64,000 bases of DNA from Nonomuraea gerenzanensis (GTDB taxonomy: Bacteria > Actinomycetota > Actinomycetes > Streptosporangiales > Streptosporangiaceae): assembly GCF_020215645.1 (NCBI RefSeq), contig NZ_CP084058.1, positions 10,780,501 to 10,844,500 of the forward strand, read 5' to 3'. The translations under genes and the position numbers were made by a program. The notes under the pieces were generated by a model. It had not been told where the DNA came from. It did not search any database and worked only from the letters and a program-made list of their open reading frames with translations. How positions within the stretch are numbered: the stretch's first letter is position 1; every line of letters starts with the position of its first letter. Shown here one piece after another: positions 30,949 through 39,581 of the stretch.

Positions 30949-32121
30949 ATGTCCGACTTCCGGCTTAGGCTCGACGCCGTGGGGGACTCGAAGCGCATCC
31001 TGTACTGGCTACGCCGGCTGAGCGAGATCGCGATGTACGGCTGGCTGGGCCTGCTCCTGCTGCTCGACCTCGTGCTGGCCGGCGTCGTGGGCGGCGTCCA
31101 GTGGCTCGTGCTGGCGTGCGGGGTGGGCGGGATCGCGGCCGTGGTCCTACGCCGCAGGTACCGGGTGGAGGGCTTCGCGTGCATGCTCGCCCTGTCGTTC
31201 GGCACCTCGCTGCTGATCGGGAGCACCGGCTTCGCCGCCGCGCCCGGCATGGCGGAGACGGGCTCGCTGCTCATCCTGATCATCGGGGTGCTGCGGCACG
31301 TCGAGCCGGTCCGCCGCGCGGCGGTGCTGGCGTGCGTGGGGCTGATCGTGCTGATGACCGAGGCGAGCGCGCGCGACTACCAGAGCGCGGGGCTGGCGTT
31401 CGCGTTCCTGCTGTTCGCGAGCTGGTCCACGGCCGCCGGCATCGGCGGCTACCTGCGTTTCCAGCAGGAGCGCCGCACGGAGGCCGTGCATTCGGTACGC
31501 CGGGCGGAGCGCCTGGAGCTGGCCAGGGAGCTGCACGACCTGGTCGCCCACCACATCACCGGCATCGTCGTGCAGGCCCAGGCCGCCCGCACGGTCGCCG
31601 AGACCAAGCCGGAGGCGGTGATGCCCGCCCTGGACGCGATCGCCACGGCCGGCTCGGACGCGCTGACCTCGATGCGGCGCATGGTCGCGGTGCTGCGCAC
31701 GGAGGACGACGCGGACCGCAGGCCGGGCACCACGCTGGCCGACCTGCGCATGCTGGCCGACCGCTTCTCCGTGGACGGGCCCAAGGTGGCGTTCGAGATC
31801 GGCGCCGGGCTGGACGACCGCACGCTGCCGCCCGAGGTCATGACCACCCTGCACCGGGTGCTCCAGGAGGCACTGACGAACATCCGCAAGCACGCCGCCC
31901 GCACCGCCTGGGTGGAGGCCGACCTGCGCCGCCACGAGCGGGTCGCGGTGCTGCGCGTGCGCAACTTCGGGTCCGGGTCGGACCCGAAGGTGTCGCGGCT
32001 GGGCGGCGGGTTCGGGCTGGTCGGGATGGCCGAGCGGGTGGAGGCGCTGGGCGGGCGCCTCTACGCGGGGCCGTCGCGGGAGGGCGCCTGGGAAGTGATC
32101 GCCGAGTTCCCCCTCCCCTGA
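30949..32121 (+). CDS. Orphan NarL-type sensor histidine kinase
   Basis: 390 aa. Five or six membrane helices fill the N-terminal ~165 residues, with little extracellular sequence. The HisKA_3 domain has its phospho-accepting His in LARELHDLVAHHITGIVVQ, and the HATPase domain has the N-box QEALTNIRKHA and GGGFGLVGMAERV. Such kinases usually pair with a NarL/LuxR response regulator, but none is adjacent, so it is an orphan here. No ribosome binding site precedes the ATG, which may be leaderless. It sits between metB and cbs. Confidence 0.9.
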   Translation: MSDFRLRLDAVGDSKRILYWLRRLSEIAMYGWLGLLLLLDLVLAGVVGGVQWLVLACGVGGIAAVVLRRRYRVEGFACMLALSFGTSLLIGSTGFAAAPGMAETGSLLILIIGVLRHVEPVRRAAVLACVGLIVLMTEASARDYQSAGLAFAFLLFASWSTAAGIGGYLRFQQERRTEAVHSVRRAERLELARELHDLVAHHITGIVVQAQAARTVAETKPEAVMPALDAIATAGSDALTSMRRMVAVLRTEDDADRRPGTTLADLRMLADRFSVDGPKVAFEIGAGLDDRTLPPEVMTTLHRVLQEALTNIRKHAARTAWVEADLRRHERVAVLRVRNFGSGSDPKVSRLGGGFGLVGMAERVEALGGRLYAGPSREGAWEVIAEFPLP

Positions 32122-32127
32122 CCGCGG

Positions 32128-33498
32128 CTAGTGGTTGGCCAGGAACGCGAGCAGGTCCTGCCGGGTGATCAATCCGGCCGGCTTGCCGTCCTCCAGCACA
32201 ACAGCCGCATCCGCCTTCTCCAGCGCTTCCACCGCACGCGCCACAGGTTCACCACTGCCGATCGTGGGTAGCGGCGCGGACATGTGATCGGAGATCGGAT
32301 CGTCGGAGGAGAGCCTGCCGTGGTAGAGGGCTTCGAGGAGGTCGCGCTCGACGATGGAGCCGATCACCTCCGCCGCCATGACCGGCGGCTCCTCCTTCAT
32401 CACCGGAAGCTGGGACACCGAGTACTCGCGCATGATCGCGATCGCGGTGCCGACCGACTCGTGCGGGTGCGCGTGCACGAACTCCGGCATCCCCGGCCCC
32501 TTGCGCGCCAGCACGTCGCCGACCAGCCCCTCGTCGGAGGTGGTGGTCAGGAAGCCGTAGTCGGCCATCCAGTCGTCGTTGAAGATCTTCGACAGGTAGC
32601 CGCGGCCGCCGTCGGGCAGCAGCACGACCACCAGGTCGTCGGGCCCCGCCGCGGCGGCCACCTTCAGCGCCGCCACGACCGCCATCCCGCACGAGCCGCC
32701 GACCAGCAGCCCCTCCTCGCGGGCCAGGCGGCGGGTCATGGTGAAGGAGTCCTTGTCGGACACCGCGATGATCTCGTCGCAGATCTCGGTGTCGTACGTG
32801 GCCGGCCAGATGTCCTCGCCGACACCCTCGACGAGGTACGGGCGGCCGGACCCGCCGGAGTAGACCGAGCCCTCCGGGTCGGCGCCGATGATCTTCACGC
32901 GCCCGCCGGAGATCTCCTTGAGATAGCGCCCGGTGCCGCTGATCGTGCCGCCGGTGCCGATGCCCGCCACGAAGTGCGTGATCCGGCCGTCGGTCTGCTC
33001 CCACAGCTCGGGGCCTGTCGAGTGGTAGTGGGAGTCGGGGTTGTTGACGTTGGAGTACTGGTCCGGCTTCCAGGCGTTGGGCACCTCGCGGGCCAGCCGG
33101 TCGGAGACGGAGTAGTAGGAGTCGGGGTGGTCGGGCGAGACGGCGGTCGGGCAGACCACGACCTCCGCACCGTACGCCCGCAGCACCGCGATCTTGTCCT
33201 GGGCCACCTTGTCGGGCACCACGAACAGGCACCGGTACCCCTTCTGCTGGGCCACGATGGCCAGCCCCACGCCGGTGTTGCCGGACGTGGGCTCCACGAT
33301 CACGCCCCCGGGGCGCAGCTCGCCGGACTTCTCCGCGGCCTCGATCATCCGGACCGCGATGCGGTCCTTGACCGATCCGCCCGGGTTGAAGTACTCGACC
33401 TTGGCCAGCAGCTGGGCGGACACTCCCCTGTTGACTTTGTGCAGCCGGACGAGCGGAGTGTTCCCCATGAGGTCGACGAGGGAATCGTAAACGCGCAC
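32128..33498 (-). CDS. cbs: Cystathionine beta-synthase
   Basis: 456 aa. The N-terminal ~320 residues are the PLP fold type II catalytic domain with LMGNTPLVRL, PLP lysine in NPGGSVKDRIA, the SGNTG loop and GTGGTISGTGRYL. The C-terminal ~130 residues are two CBS domains (ARKGPGMPEFVHAHP, SDHMSAPLPTIGSG), the regulatory pair. It joins homocysteine and serine in reverse transsulfuration. GTG 33498 yields the family-typical MRVYDSLVDL start; GTG 33510 and 33519 are alternatives. With metB, part of the block matching Rv1077-Rv1079 (from memory). Confidence 0.93.
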   Translation of the reverse strand: MRVYDSLVDLMGNTPLVRLHKVNRGVSAQLLAKVEYFNPGGSVKDRIAVRMIEAAEKSGELRPGGVIVEPTSGNTGVGLAIVAQQKGYRCLFVVPDKVAQDKIAVLRAYGAEVVVCPTAVSPDHPDSYYSVSDRLAREVPNAWKPDQYSNVNNPDSHYHSTGPELWEQTDGRITHFVAGIGTGGTISGTGRYLKEISGGRVKIIGADPEGSVYSGGSGRPYLVEGVGEDIWPATYDTEICDEIIAVSDKDSFTMTRRLAREEGLLVGGSCGMAVVAALKVAAAAGPDDLVVVLLPDGGRGYLSKIFNDDWMADYGFLTTTSDEGLVGDVLARKGPGMPEFVHAHPHESVGTAIAIMREYSVSQLPVMKEEPPVMAAEVIGSIVERDLLEALYHGRLSSDDPISDHMSAPLPTIGSGEPVARAVEALEKADAAVVLEDGKPAGLITRQDLLAFLANH

Positions 33499-33624
33499 CG
33501 AGGTGTTCACCTTCTTCACCGAAGCTTGGTCAGCTTGCCAACGGCCGAGATCCAGTGGGGGTGGCAGGCCCTCGGCTAGTTCCAAGCAAACGCTACCGCC
33601 GAGTTGGACCGAGGAGGGACGTAC

Positions 33625-34608
33625 GTGGTCTGGGCAGCTGGCATGGCACGCGCAGCGCGGAGGATCGCCACCGCGGCGGCGCTCGGAGGCGGCGGGCTGA
33701 CGGCTCTGGGAGCCACGGCATACGGCCTGCTGATCGCGGAGGGGCTGCTGGCGCGCAAGGCGATCGGCCAGCCGCACGGCCTGGACGGCCCGCCCTCCGA
33801 CGGCGTGTACGGCCAGTTCCCCGGCGAGCCGCTCAAGATGGCCATGCTCGGCGACTCCACCTCCGTGGGCCTGGGCGTGACCGACCCGGCCAAGACCCCC
33901 GCCGTGCTCCTGGCCAACGGCCTGGCCGCCGTGGCCGAGCGCCCGGTGCGGCTGGTCGTGGCGGGCAAGTCCGGCGCCCCCTCGGCGGAGCTGGGCGAGC
34001 AGGTGGACGTGGCGCTCGCGATGGGGGCCGACGTGGCGGTGATCTTCGTGGGCGCCAACGACATCATCACGCAGACGCCGCCTGCCATCGCCGTGCGGCA
34101 TCTGACCAAGGCCGTGCGGCGGCTGCGTGACGCGGGCGCCGAAGTGGTCGTGGGCACCTGTCCCGACCTGGGCACCGTGCGGCCCATCGCGCAGCCGCTG
34201 CGCTGGGTGACGCGGCGGTGGAGCCGGCAGCTCGCGGCGGCGCAGACGGTGGCCGTGGTGGACGCGGGCGGCCGTACGGTGGCGTTCGCCGACGTCCTGG
34301 GCCCGGAGTTCGACACAAACCCGACAGAGATGTTCGGACCCGATCGTTTCCATCCATCTGACCGAGGTTACGCGCAGGCCGCTTACGCGGTGCTACCGTC
34401 GGTGTGCGCTGCGTTGGGGCTGTGGCCTGAGCCGCGGCCCGCACGCGACGAAGCTCTGCAACCGATCTACCTCGCGGCGGCTACGGCCGCGGAGGAGCCC
34501 GGCACCGAGGTCACCGCGACCCGGGTCGACGGGCGGGCGACGGGCCTGCACGGGAAGTGGGCGACGTTGTTCCGTCGCCGACTCGGCGAGGCCGTCAACG
34601 ACACCTGA
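33625..34608 (+). CDS. SGNH/GDSL hydrolase, membrane-anchored
   Basis: 327 aa. An N-terminal hydrophobic segment (RIATAAALGGGGLTALGATA) suggests export or anchoring. Block I is MLGDSTSVGLG (nucleophile Ser), block III is IFVGANDI, and block V is DRFHPSDRGY with catalytic Asp and His. This completes an SGNH esterase. GTG 33625 has GGAGG seven bases upstream. Divergent from cbs, like M. tuberculosis Rv1075c (from memory), which has a GDSL-type esterase role. Confidence 0.88.
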   Translation: MVWAAGMARAARRIATAAALGGGGLTALGATAYGLLIAEGLLARKAIGQPHGLDGPPSDGVYGQFPGEPLKMAMLGDSTSVGLGVTDPAKTPAVLLANGLAAVAERPVRLVVAGKSGAPSAELGEQVDVALAMGADVAVIFVGANDIITQTPPAIAVRHLTKAVRRLRDAGAEVVVGTCPDLGTVRPIAQPLRWVTRRWSRQLAAAQTVAVVDAGGRTVAFADVLGPEFDTNPTEMFGPDRFHPSDRGYAQAAYAVLPSVCAALGLWPEPRPARDEALQPIYLAAATAAEEPGTEVTATRVDGRATGLHGKWATLFRRRLGEAVNDT

Positions 34609-34650
34609 CGCCCGCACGCCTTCAGCCGGTCACTCTGCGCGCCGGAGCCG

Positions 34651-34676
34651 TCACTCCCCCATCCTCTTTGGAGTGA
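34651..34676 (+). promoter_or_regulatory. Hairpin covering the lipoprotein Shine-Dalgarno
   Basis: TCACTCC (34651-34657) pairs perfectly with GGAGTGA (34670-34676), a 12-nt loop between, and the right arm contains the GGAG of the downstream gene. It could be a terminator remnant of the SGNH gene or a translation-control element. Confidence 0.4.
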
Positions 34677-34683
34677 ATTGCCC

Positions 34684-36027
34684 GTGCTCCGGCCCCTCTG
34701 GAAAACGTCCATCGCTCTCGCCGGAACCCTCGCCGCCACCGCCTGCTCCGGCAGCGACGCGGCCACCTCGAAGTTCCCGACCTGGCACAACACCCAGGTG
34801 AATGCCGTCAGCCGGATGGCGGTGGCCGGCGGGGTCGTCGCCGTCACCTCGATGAAGCCCGACGGGGCCCTGGAGACCGTCGCCGTCAACCTGCGCGACG
34901 GCAAGCGGCTCTGGGCCCACCCCGCCACGATGACCGGCCGCCTGCCCGGCATGGGCGTCTCCGCCCCCGCGCTCGTGCAGGCCGCCGGCGGGCAGGGCGT
35001 GGTCGTCGCGCTCGACCCGGCCAAGAAGGGCAGGTGGAACGCCACGCTCATCGCCCGCGACGCCCGCTCGGGGGCGCAGCAGTGGACGCGGCCGGTCCAC
35101 TCGACGTTCGGCCCGCAGCGCTGCGGGCCGTACGTGTGCCTGTCCGAGCACACCGCGCTGGCCAAGGCCCGCATGGTGGTGCTCGACCCGATGACCGGCA
35201 AGCAGCTGTGGAAGCTGCCCGGCATCTCCGAGGTGGAGTGGTCGGACCAGGGCCGCGTCGTGCTGCTCCGGCTGGCCGCCAACCCCATGGTGGAGTCGTA
35301 CGAGGTCAAGACCGGCAAGCTGCAGTGGCAGCAACCGATCGAACAGGCCCTCGGCCCCGGGACGGACCTGTCGGGCGGGTGGGCGTTCGGCGCGGCGGGT
35401 GACGACCTGGTCGGGTACGTCGCCCCGTACACGAACCCGCGCACCAAGAAGGTCTCCACCTTCGGCCTGTTCTCGGTCGGCATCGCCGACGGGACGATCA
35501 ACTGGATGCGGCCGTCGGTCGTCCGCGTCTATCCCAGCGGCTCCCCCGGCTTCGCCCCGGTCGTCCGGCCGGTGGACCAGCAGGGCACCTACGGCGGGTT
35601 CGCCCGGCTCGACCCGGCCACCGGGCGCGTCGTCGGCCAGATCAGCGCCTCCGACGTGCCGGGCTCCGGCTGGTGGCTGGCCTTCCCCGACCGCATGGAC
35701 AAGCTGGGCTTCCTCAAGCACGGCGCCAAGGGCACGGCCTTCGACGTCGCCTCGGGCCGCCCCGTGCCGGTGGAGGAGACGCGCGGCTGGTCCTTCTGCG
35801 TCACCGACCCCAAGCCGCTGCCGCTGCGCGGGCAGCCGCCCGGCTTCTACTCCACGGCCGCCCTGTGCGAGTACGACCTGAGCACCGGCAAGCGCGTCTC
35901 CCCCGTCGCGGTCCCGCCGCCCTGGTACACCGGCAGCCAGGACGGGTGGCGCCTGTGGCGCGACGAGAAGGGCGCCCTGCACGCCGTCAACGACCACACG
36001 GCCACGGCACCGGGCATGTACGGCTGA
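34684..36027 (+). CDS. Lipoprotein with a PQQ-like beta-propeller
   Basis: 447 aa. The signal ends in LAATAC, a lipobox, giving a lipid-anchored exported protein. Repeats such as ARDARSGAQQWTRPV, LDPMTGKQLWKLP, YEVKTGKLQWQQPI and LDPATGRVVGQI are outer-membrane-assembly (BamB)-type or PQQ-like propeller blades. Four cysteines (GPQRCGPYVC, FCV, LCEY) are unusual and may form disulphides. No function is known. Start GTG 34684 or TTG 34678. A 7-bp inverted repeat (34651-34657 with 34670-34676) includes the Shine-Dalgarno GGAG and could mask it. Confidence 0.8.
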   Translation: MLRPLWKTSIALAGTLAATACSGSDAATSKFPTWHNTQVNAVSRMAVAGGVVAVTSMKPDGALETVAVNLRDGKRLWAHPATMTGRLPGMGVSAPALVQAAGGQGVVVALDPAKKGRWNATLIARDARSGAQQWTRPVHSTFGPQRCGPYVCLSEHTALAKARMVVLDPMTGKQLWKLPGISEVEWSDQGRVVLLRLAANPMVESYEVKTGKLQWQQPIEQALGPGTDLSGGWAFGAAGDDLVGYVAPYTNPRTKKVSTFGLFSVGIADGTINWMRPSVVRVYPSGSPGFAPVVRPVDQQGTYGGFARLDPATGRVVGQISASDVPGSGWWLAFPDRMDKLGFLKHGAKGTAFDVASGRPVPVEETRGWSFCVTDPKPLPLRGQPPGFYSTAALCEYDLSTGKRVSPVAVPPPWYTGSQDGWRLWRDEKGALHAVNDHTATAPGMYG

Positions 36028-36065
36028 CTCGCCCGCGAACCCGGGGGGCGGCGGGCCTTGCGCGC

Positions 36066-36084
36066 AGAACTGGAATATAGTTCT
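36066..36084. promoter_or_regulatory. Operator-like palindrome upstream of the thiolase
   Basis: AGAACT-GGAATAT-AGTTCT, a perfect 6-bp inverted repeat overlapping a TATAGT -10-like box, lies 27 bp before ATG 36112. Half-sites AGAAC/GTTCT recall TetR-family lipid-catabolism operators of actinobacteria, but the spacing differs from the KstR consensus I know. No regulator gene is adjacent. Confidence 0.55.
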
Positions 36085-36111
36085 ACTATTAGCGCCGACA
36101 AAGGAGGGGCC

Positions 36112-37329
36112 ATGCCCGAGGCAGTCATCGTCGCAACCGCGCGTTCCCCCATCGGGCGAGCCTTCAAGGGCTCGCTCAAGGACATCCGCCCCGACGACCT
36201 GACCGTGCAAATGATCAAGGCGGCGCTGGCCAAGGTGCCCCAGCTCGACCCCGCCTCGATCGAGGACATCATGCTCGGCTGCGGCCTGCCCGGCGGCGAG
36301 CAGGGCTTCAACATGGCCAGGGTGGTGGCGGTGATGCTCGGGCTCGACAACGTCCCCGGCACCACCGTGACCCGCTACTGCTCCTCCTCGCTGCAGACCA
36401 CCCGGATGGCCTTCCACGCCATCAAGGCGGGCGAGGGCGACGTGTTCGTCTCCGCGGGCGTCGAGACCGTCTCGCGCTTCGCCAAGGGCAACTCCGACTC
36501 GCTGCCCGACACGCACAACCCGCTCTTCCTGGAGGCCCGCGACCGCACCAAGACCTACGCCGAGGGCGGCAGGACCTGGCACGACCCCCGCGAGGACGGC
36601 GCGATCCCCGACGTCTACATCGCCATGGGCCAGACGGCCGAGAACGTGGCCCAGATCAAGGGCGTCTCGCGCCAGGAGCAGGACGAGTTCGGCGTGCGCT
36701 CGCAGAACCTGGCGGAGAAGGCGCTGGCCGACGGGTTCTGGCAGAAGGACATCACGCCGGTGACGCTGCCCGACGGCACCGTGGTCAGCAAGGACGACGG
36801 CCCGCGGGCGGGCACGACGTACGAGAAGGTCTCCACGCTGCAGCCGGTCTTCCGCCCGGACGGCACCGTCACGGCGGGCAACTGCTGCCCGCTGAACGAC
36901 GGGGCCGCGGCGGTCGTGGTGATGAGCGACGTCAAGGCCGCCGAGCTGGGCATCACCCCGCTGGCCAGGATCGTCTCCACCGGCGTCTCCGGCCTGTCGC
37001 CCGAGATCATGGGCCTCGGCCCGGTGGAGGCCTCGAAGCAGGCGCTGGCCAGGGCCGGGATGGCGATCGACGACATCGACCTGGTGGAGATCAACGAGGC
37101 GTTCGCGGCCCAGGTGATCCCCTCCTACCAGGAGCTGGGCATCGACCTCGAACGGCTCAACGTCAACGGCGGCGCGATCGCGCTCGGCCACCCGTTCGGC
37201 ATGACCGGCGCCAGGATCACCTCCACGCTGATCAACAGCCTGCAGCACCACGACAAGAGCATCGGCCTGGAGACGATGTGCGTGGGCGGCGGCCAGGGCA
37301 TGGCGATGGTCGTCGAGCGCCTGAGCTGA
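36112..37329 (+). CDS. Acetyl-CoA acyltransferase (thiolase)
   Basis: 405 aa. The nucleophilic Cys is in TVTRYCSSSLQT, the catalytic His in GGAIALGHPFGMTG and the second Cys in ETMCVGGGQG. The enzyme does the last step of fatty-acid beta-oxidation or condenses acetyl-CoA. The block with the SGNH hydrolase matches the fadA3-Rv1075c pair of M. tuberculosis (from memory). AAGGAGG precedes the ATG. A palindrome upstream suggests repression when lipid substrate is absent (inference). Confidence 0.93.
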   Translation: MPEAVIVATARSPIGRAFKGSLKDIRPDDLTVQMIKAALAKVPQLDPASIEDIMLGCGLPGGEQGFNMARVVAVMLGLDNVPGTTVTRYCSSSLQTTRMAFHAIKAGEGDVFVSAGVETVSRFAKGNSDSLPDTHNPLFLEARDRTKTYAEGGRTWHDPREDGAIPDVYIAMGQTAENVAQIKGVSRQEQDEFGVRSQNLAEKALADGFWQKDITPVTLPDGTVVSKDDGPRAGTTYEKVSTLQPVFRPDGTVTAGNCCPLNDGAAAVVVMSDVKAAELGITPLARIVSTGVSGLSPEIMGLGPVEASKQALARAGMAIDDIDLVEINEAFAAQVIPSYQELGIDLERLNVNGGAIALGHPFGMTGARITSTLINSLQHHDKSIGLETMCVGGGQGMAMVVERLS

Positions 37330-37337
37330 TCGCGGGC

Positions 37338-37373
37338 GGCGAGCCGCGGCCGGGGTCCGCACCGCGGCTCGCC
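37338..37373. terminator. Bidirectional hairpin after the thiolase
   Basis: A perfect 12-bp inverted repeat (37338-37349 with 37362-37373, 12-nt loop) lies in the 53-bp gap between convergent thiolase and PPOX genes. No U tract. Confidence 0.75.
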
Positions 37374-37382
37374 TGACCCCCG

Positions 37383-37790
37383 CTACCCGTGCCGGATCGG
37401 CCCCACACGGGTCGGCGTGATGCGCATGATGACGCGGCGGTCGCGGACCATCGCCTCGCGGTACTCGTCCCAGTCGGGGTGCTCGCCCGAGATGTCGCGG
37501 TAGTAGGTGACGAGCAGGTCCATCGCCTCGGGCAGGTGGACGATCTCCGCCGTGCCGTCGACCTGGATCCACTCCCCGAAGAACCCGTCCGTGAACGCGC
37601 ACAGCGACACCTGGGGATCGCGCAGCGCGTTGCGGACCTTGGAGGCCGTCTCCCTGGAGCTGATCACCACGTGGCCGTCCTGCACGCCGGCCGTGATCGG
37701 GGACATCTGCGGGCGCCCGTCGCGGTGCCTGGTCAGCAGGACCGCGCGGTGATGCTCGCGGAGAAAGCCGATTGCCTTGTCGAGATCCAT
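37383..37790 (-). CDS. PPOX-class F420-dependent oxidoreductase
   Basis: 135 aa, a split-barrel flavin/F420-binding protein. The opening LDKAIGFLREHHRAVLLTRH, the middle GRPQMSPITAGVQDGHVVIS and SRETASKVRNALRDPQVSLC are typical of the actinobacterial PPOX family with F420 as likely cofactor. The substrate is unknown. ATG 37790 is chosen on family length; an earlier start at 37823 adds an atypical Arg-rich leader. Convergent with the thiolase. Confidence 0.85.
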   Translation of the reverse strand: MDLDKAIGFLREHHRAVLLTRHRDGRPQMSPITAGVQDGHVVISSRETASKVRNALRDPQVSLCAFTDGFFGEWIQVDGTAEIVHLPEAMDLLVTYYRDISGEHPDWDEYREAMVRDRRVIMRITPTRVGPIRHG

Positions 37791-37843
37791 GACCTCATGA
37801 TGACGCGCCCGCGCTTGGGGCACGGGCGCGGGGACGGGTGGGC

Positions 37844-38077
37844 TTAAATGAAGCCCATGCGGTTACGGCGGTGCCGCTCGTGCTCGTGGACGATGGCGGC
37901 GGCGTAGCCGTGAGTCAGCCCGTGCTCGTCGGCGAGCCAGTTGGCCCGCTCGTCACACCGTAGGAAAGCCGGGCCGTTGTCGATGGCTTGAAACCACTCG
38001 GGGAGTTCGCGTCCCGTGATCGTCGGGACCCTTGCGATGAGCTTCGTCTGCGTCTCCGGTGAGTGGTTCAAGGACAT
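37844..38077 (-). CDS. DUF4287 domain protein
   Basis: 77 aa. It has the DUF4287 motifs TKLIARVPTITGRELPEWF and DERANWLADEHGLTHGYAAA and ends in a basic tail. GGAGG five bases before ATG 38077 decides the start over GTG 38083. Candidate -35 TTGCAG and -10 TAATCC lie upstream. Such small domains often occur in or near glyoxalase or acyl-transferase-like proteins; the function is unknown. Confidence 0.83.
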   Translation of the reverse strand: MSLNHSPETQTKLIARVPTITGRELPEWFQAIDNGPAFLRCDERANWLADEHGLTHGYAAAIVHEHERHRRNRMGFI

Positions 38078-38192
38078 GGGCACCTCCGCGGATTAAGGTC
38101 CTTTGCTTGACACTGCAACACGGACGTGCGAATGGCAACCCCCAAGCCCGGCATCATTCTGTGACGGCAGGTAGATTTTCGGTCGCACAGCG

Positions 38193-38225
38193 AGAGGGCC
38201 CCGCCTGGACGGCGAGGCCCTCTCC
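38193..38225. terminator. Hairpin after the Bax inhibitor-1 gene
   Basis: A perfect 9-bp inverted repeat (38193-38201 with 38217-38225), with further pairing inside the loop, lies 20 bp past the stop of the minus-strand gene. No U tract. Confidence 0.65.
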
Positions 38226-38245
38226 GATGTCGCGGCGATGAACGG

Positions 38246-39040
38246 CTAGTCGCTGCTGCTGAAATAGCTGACGAACCGCAGCACCTCGAGGTAGATCCAC
38301 ACGAGGCTCAGCGTCAGGCCGAACGCGCACTGCCAGGCGAACTTGGCCGGCGCCCCCTGCTTGACGCCCTGCTCGATCGAGTCGAAGTCGAGCAGGAGGA
38401 AGAAGCAGCCGAGCAGGATCATCGCGATGCTGAAGATCCAGCCGAGCGGGGTGTCGGTGCGCAGGCCGAGACCGCCGTCGTTGAACAGGCCGACGAGCAG
38501 GTTGACGAGCATCAGCCCGACGGCCGCGATCGCGGCGGCGATCACGAACTTCACCAGCTTGGGTGTCACCCGCACGATGCGCAGGGCGTAGACGGTCAGC
38601 ACCGCGCCGAACGCGAAGGCCGTGCCGAGCACCGCCTGCATCACGATGCCGCTGACCATGCCCTCGAAGACCGAGCTGATCTTGCCGAGGAAGACACCCT
38701 CGGCGACCGCGTACCCGAGGATGAGCGCCGGGTTGGTGCTCATCGTGAAGGAGGCGATCAGGCCGAGGACCAGCGCGACGATGGCGGCGCCGATGGCGAC
38801 CATGGGCGGGACGTTGAAATACCAGGCCGCTGCGGCGGCCAGGACGAGCGCCCCGAGGGTCATGAACCCTCGGACCACGACGTCGTCGAGCGTCATGGTG
38901 CGGTACGCCGGGCGGGACGGTGGTGCGTACGACGGCGCGTCGTACATGTTCTGCAGCTGGTCGGGGGACGGGGTGGGGCCGGCCCAGCCCGCCGCGGCCT
39001 GCTGCCGCGACCTGCTGAATACGGGGTTCTTGCTCTCCAT
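38246..39040 (-). CDS. Bax inhibitor-1/YccA family membrane protein
   Basis: 264 aa. A cytoplasmic Pro/Ala-rich N-terminus of about 55 residues with PTPSPDQLQNMYDAP is followed by seven membrane helices. The loops MTLDDVVVRGFMTLGALVL and DFDSIEQGVKQGAPAKFAWQ, plus the acidic C-terminus, match the actinobacterial YccA/BI-1 branch. Homologues are pH-sensitive calcium leak channels or protease modulators. AGGAGG five bases before ATG 39040 decides the start; a long spacer separates it from the tRNA. Confidence 0.9.
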   Translation of the reverse strand: MESKNPVFSRSRQQAAAGWAGPTPSPDQLQNMYDAPSYAPPSRPAYRTMTLDDVVVRGFMTLGALVLAAAAAWYFNVPPMVAIGAAIVALVLGLIASFTMSTNPALILGYAVAEGVFLGKISSVFEGMVSGIVMQAVLGTAFAFGAVLTVYALRIVRVTPKLVKFVIAAAIAAVGLMLVNLLVGLFNDGGLGLRTDTPLGWIFSIAMILLGCFFLLLDFDSIEQGVKQGAPAKFAWQCAFGLTLSLVWIYLEVLRFVSYFSSSD

Positions 39041-39581
39041 CGCTGCCTCCTGTGACGCCGAGCCTACGGGGCGCGGCGGCACCTTGGTCAACTGACGCTC
39101 AGATCGATGTTCATTCGGGACTTCAGCTTGGAACACAACGAACGTGCCCGCCCCGGAGTTCCCAGGTCATCAGGCGACACGGAAATCTTCGCACGGGCGG
39201 CGCCAGGAGGCCACGGGTCCGCGCCGGGGCGGCCCCTCGCCCGGCATCCGGACTTTCCGCCGGCGAAAACCCCGGTCGTAAGGCGTAGTCGACCATTCAC
39301 AGAAAGAAACTCCCGCAAAGCCCGCCGCTCCCGTGCAGGAAACCGGCGGGTTGTCAATATCCGCCGTGACACGAAAAGTTTTCGAGCGGGCGAACGGGAG
39401 GCTGCGCCTTCCCGCGCCCGGCCACCCCGTCCGGCGTCCCGCCATCCACCAGCAGTGAGCGCCCGATCACAGGACAACTCCATAACAACTCGATATCGGC
39501 TATGGGAGCCCGGCGGGGGCCTGTCTCGTGCTCGCGGTAAAGCTCCAGGTCAGAGACCTAAATTGGGTATAAGTTGGCAAG
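39041..39581. other. 540-bp intergenic region
   Basis: No gene is supported. Apparent ORFs here run through the tRNA as an antisense reading and have shadow composition. The right-hand part (39350-39580) is more AT-rich than the surroundings, and probably holds the promoter for the Bax inhibitor-1 gene on the left. I see no riboswitch or small-RNA consensus that I recognise. Confidence 0.5.

Noticed and set aside
39041..39581. Riboswitch or 6C-type RNA in the intergenic region
   Set aside because: No matching conserved box or paired C6-loop hairpins could be found by eye; a covariance search would decide.
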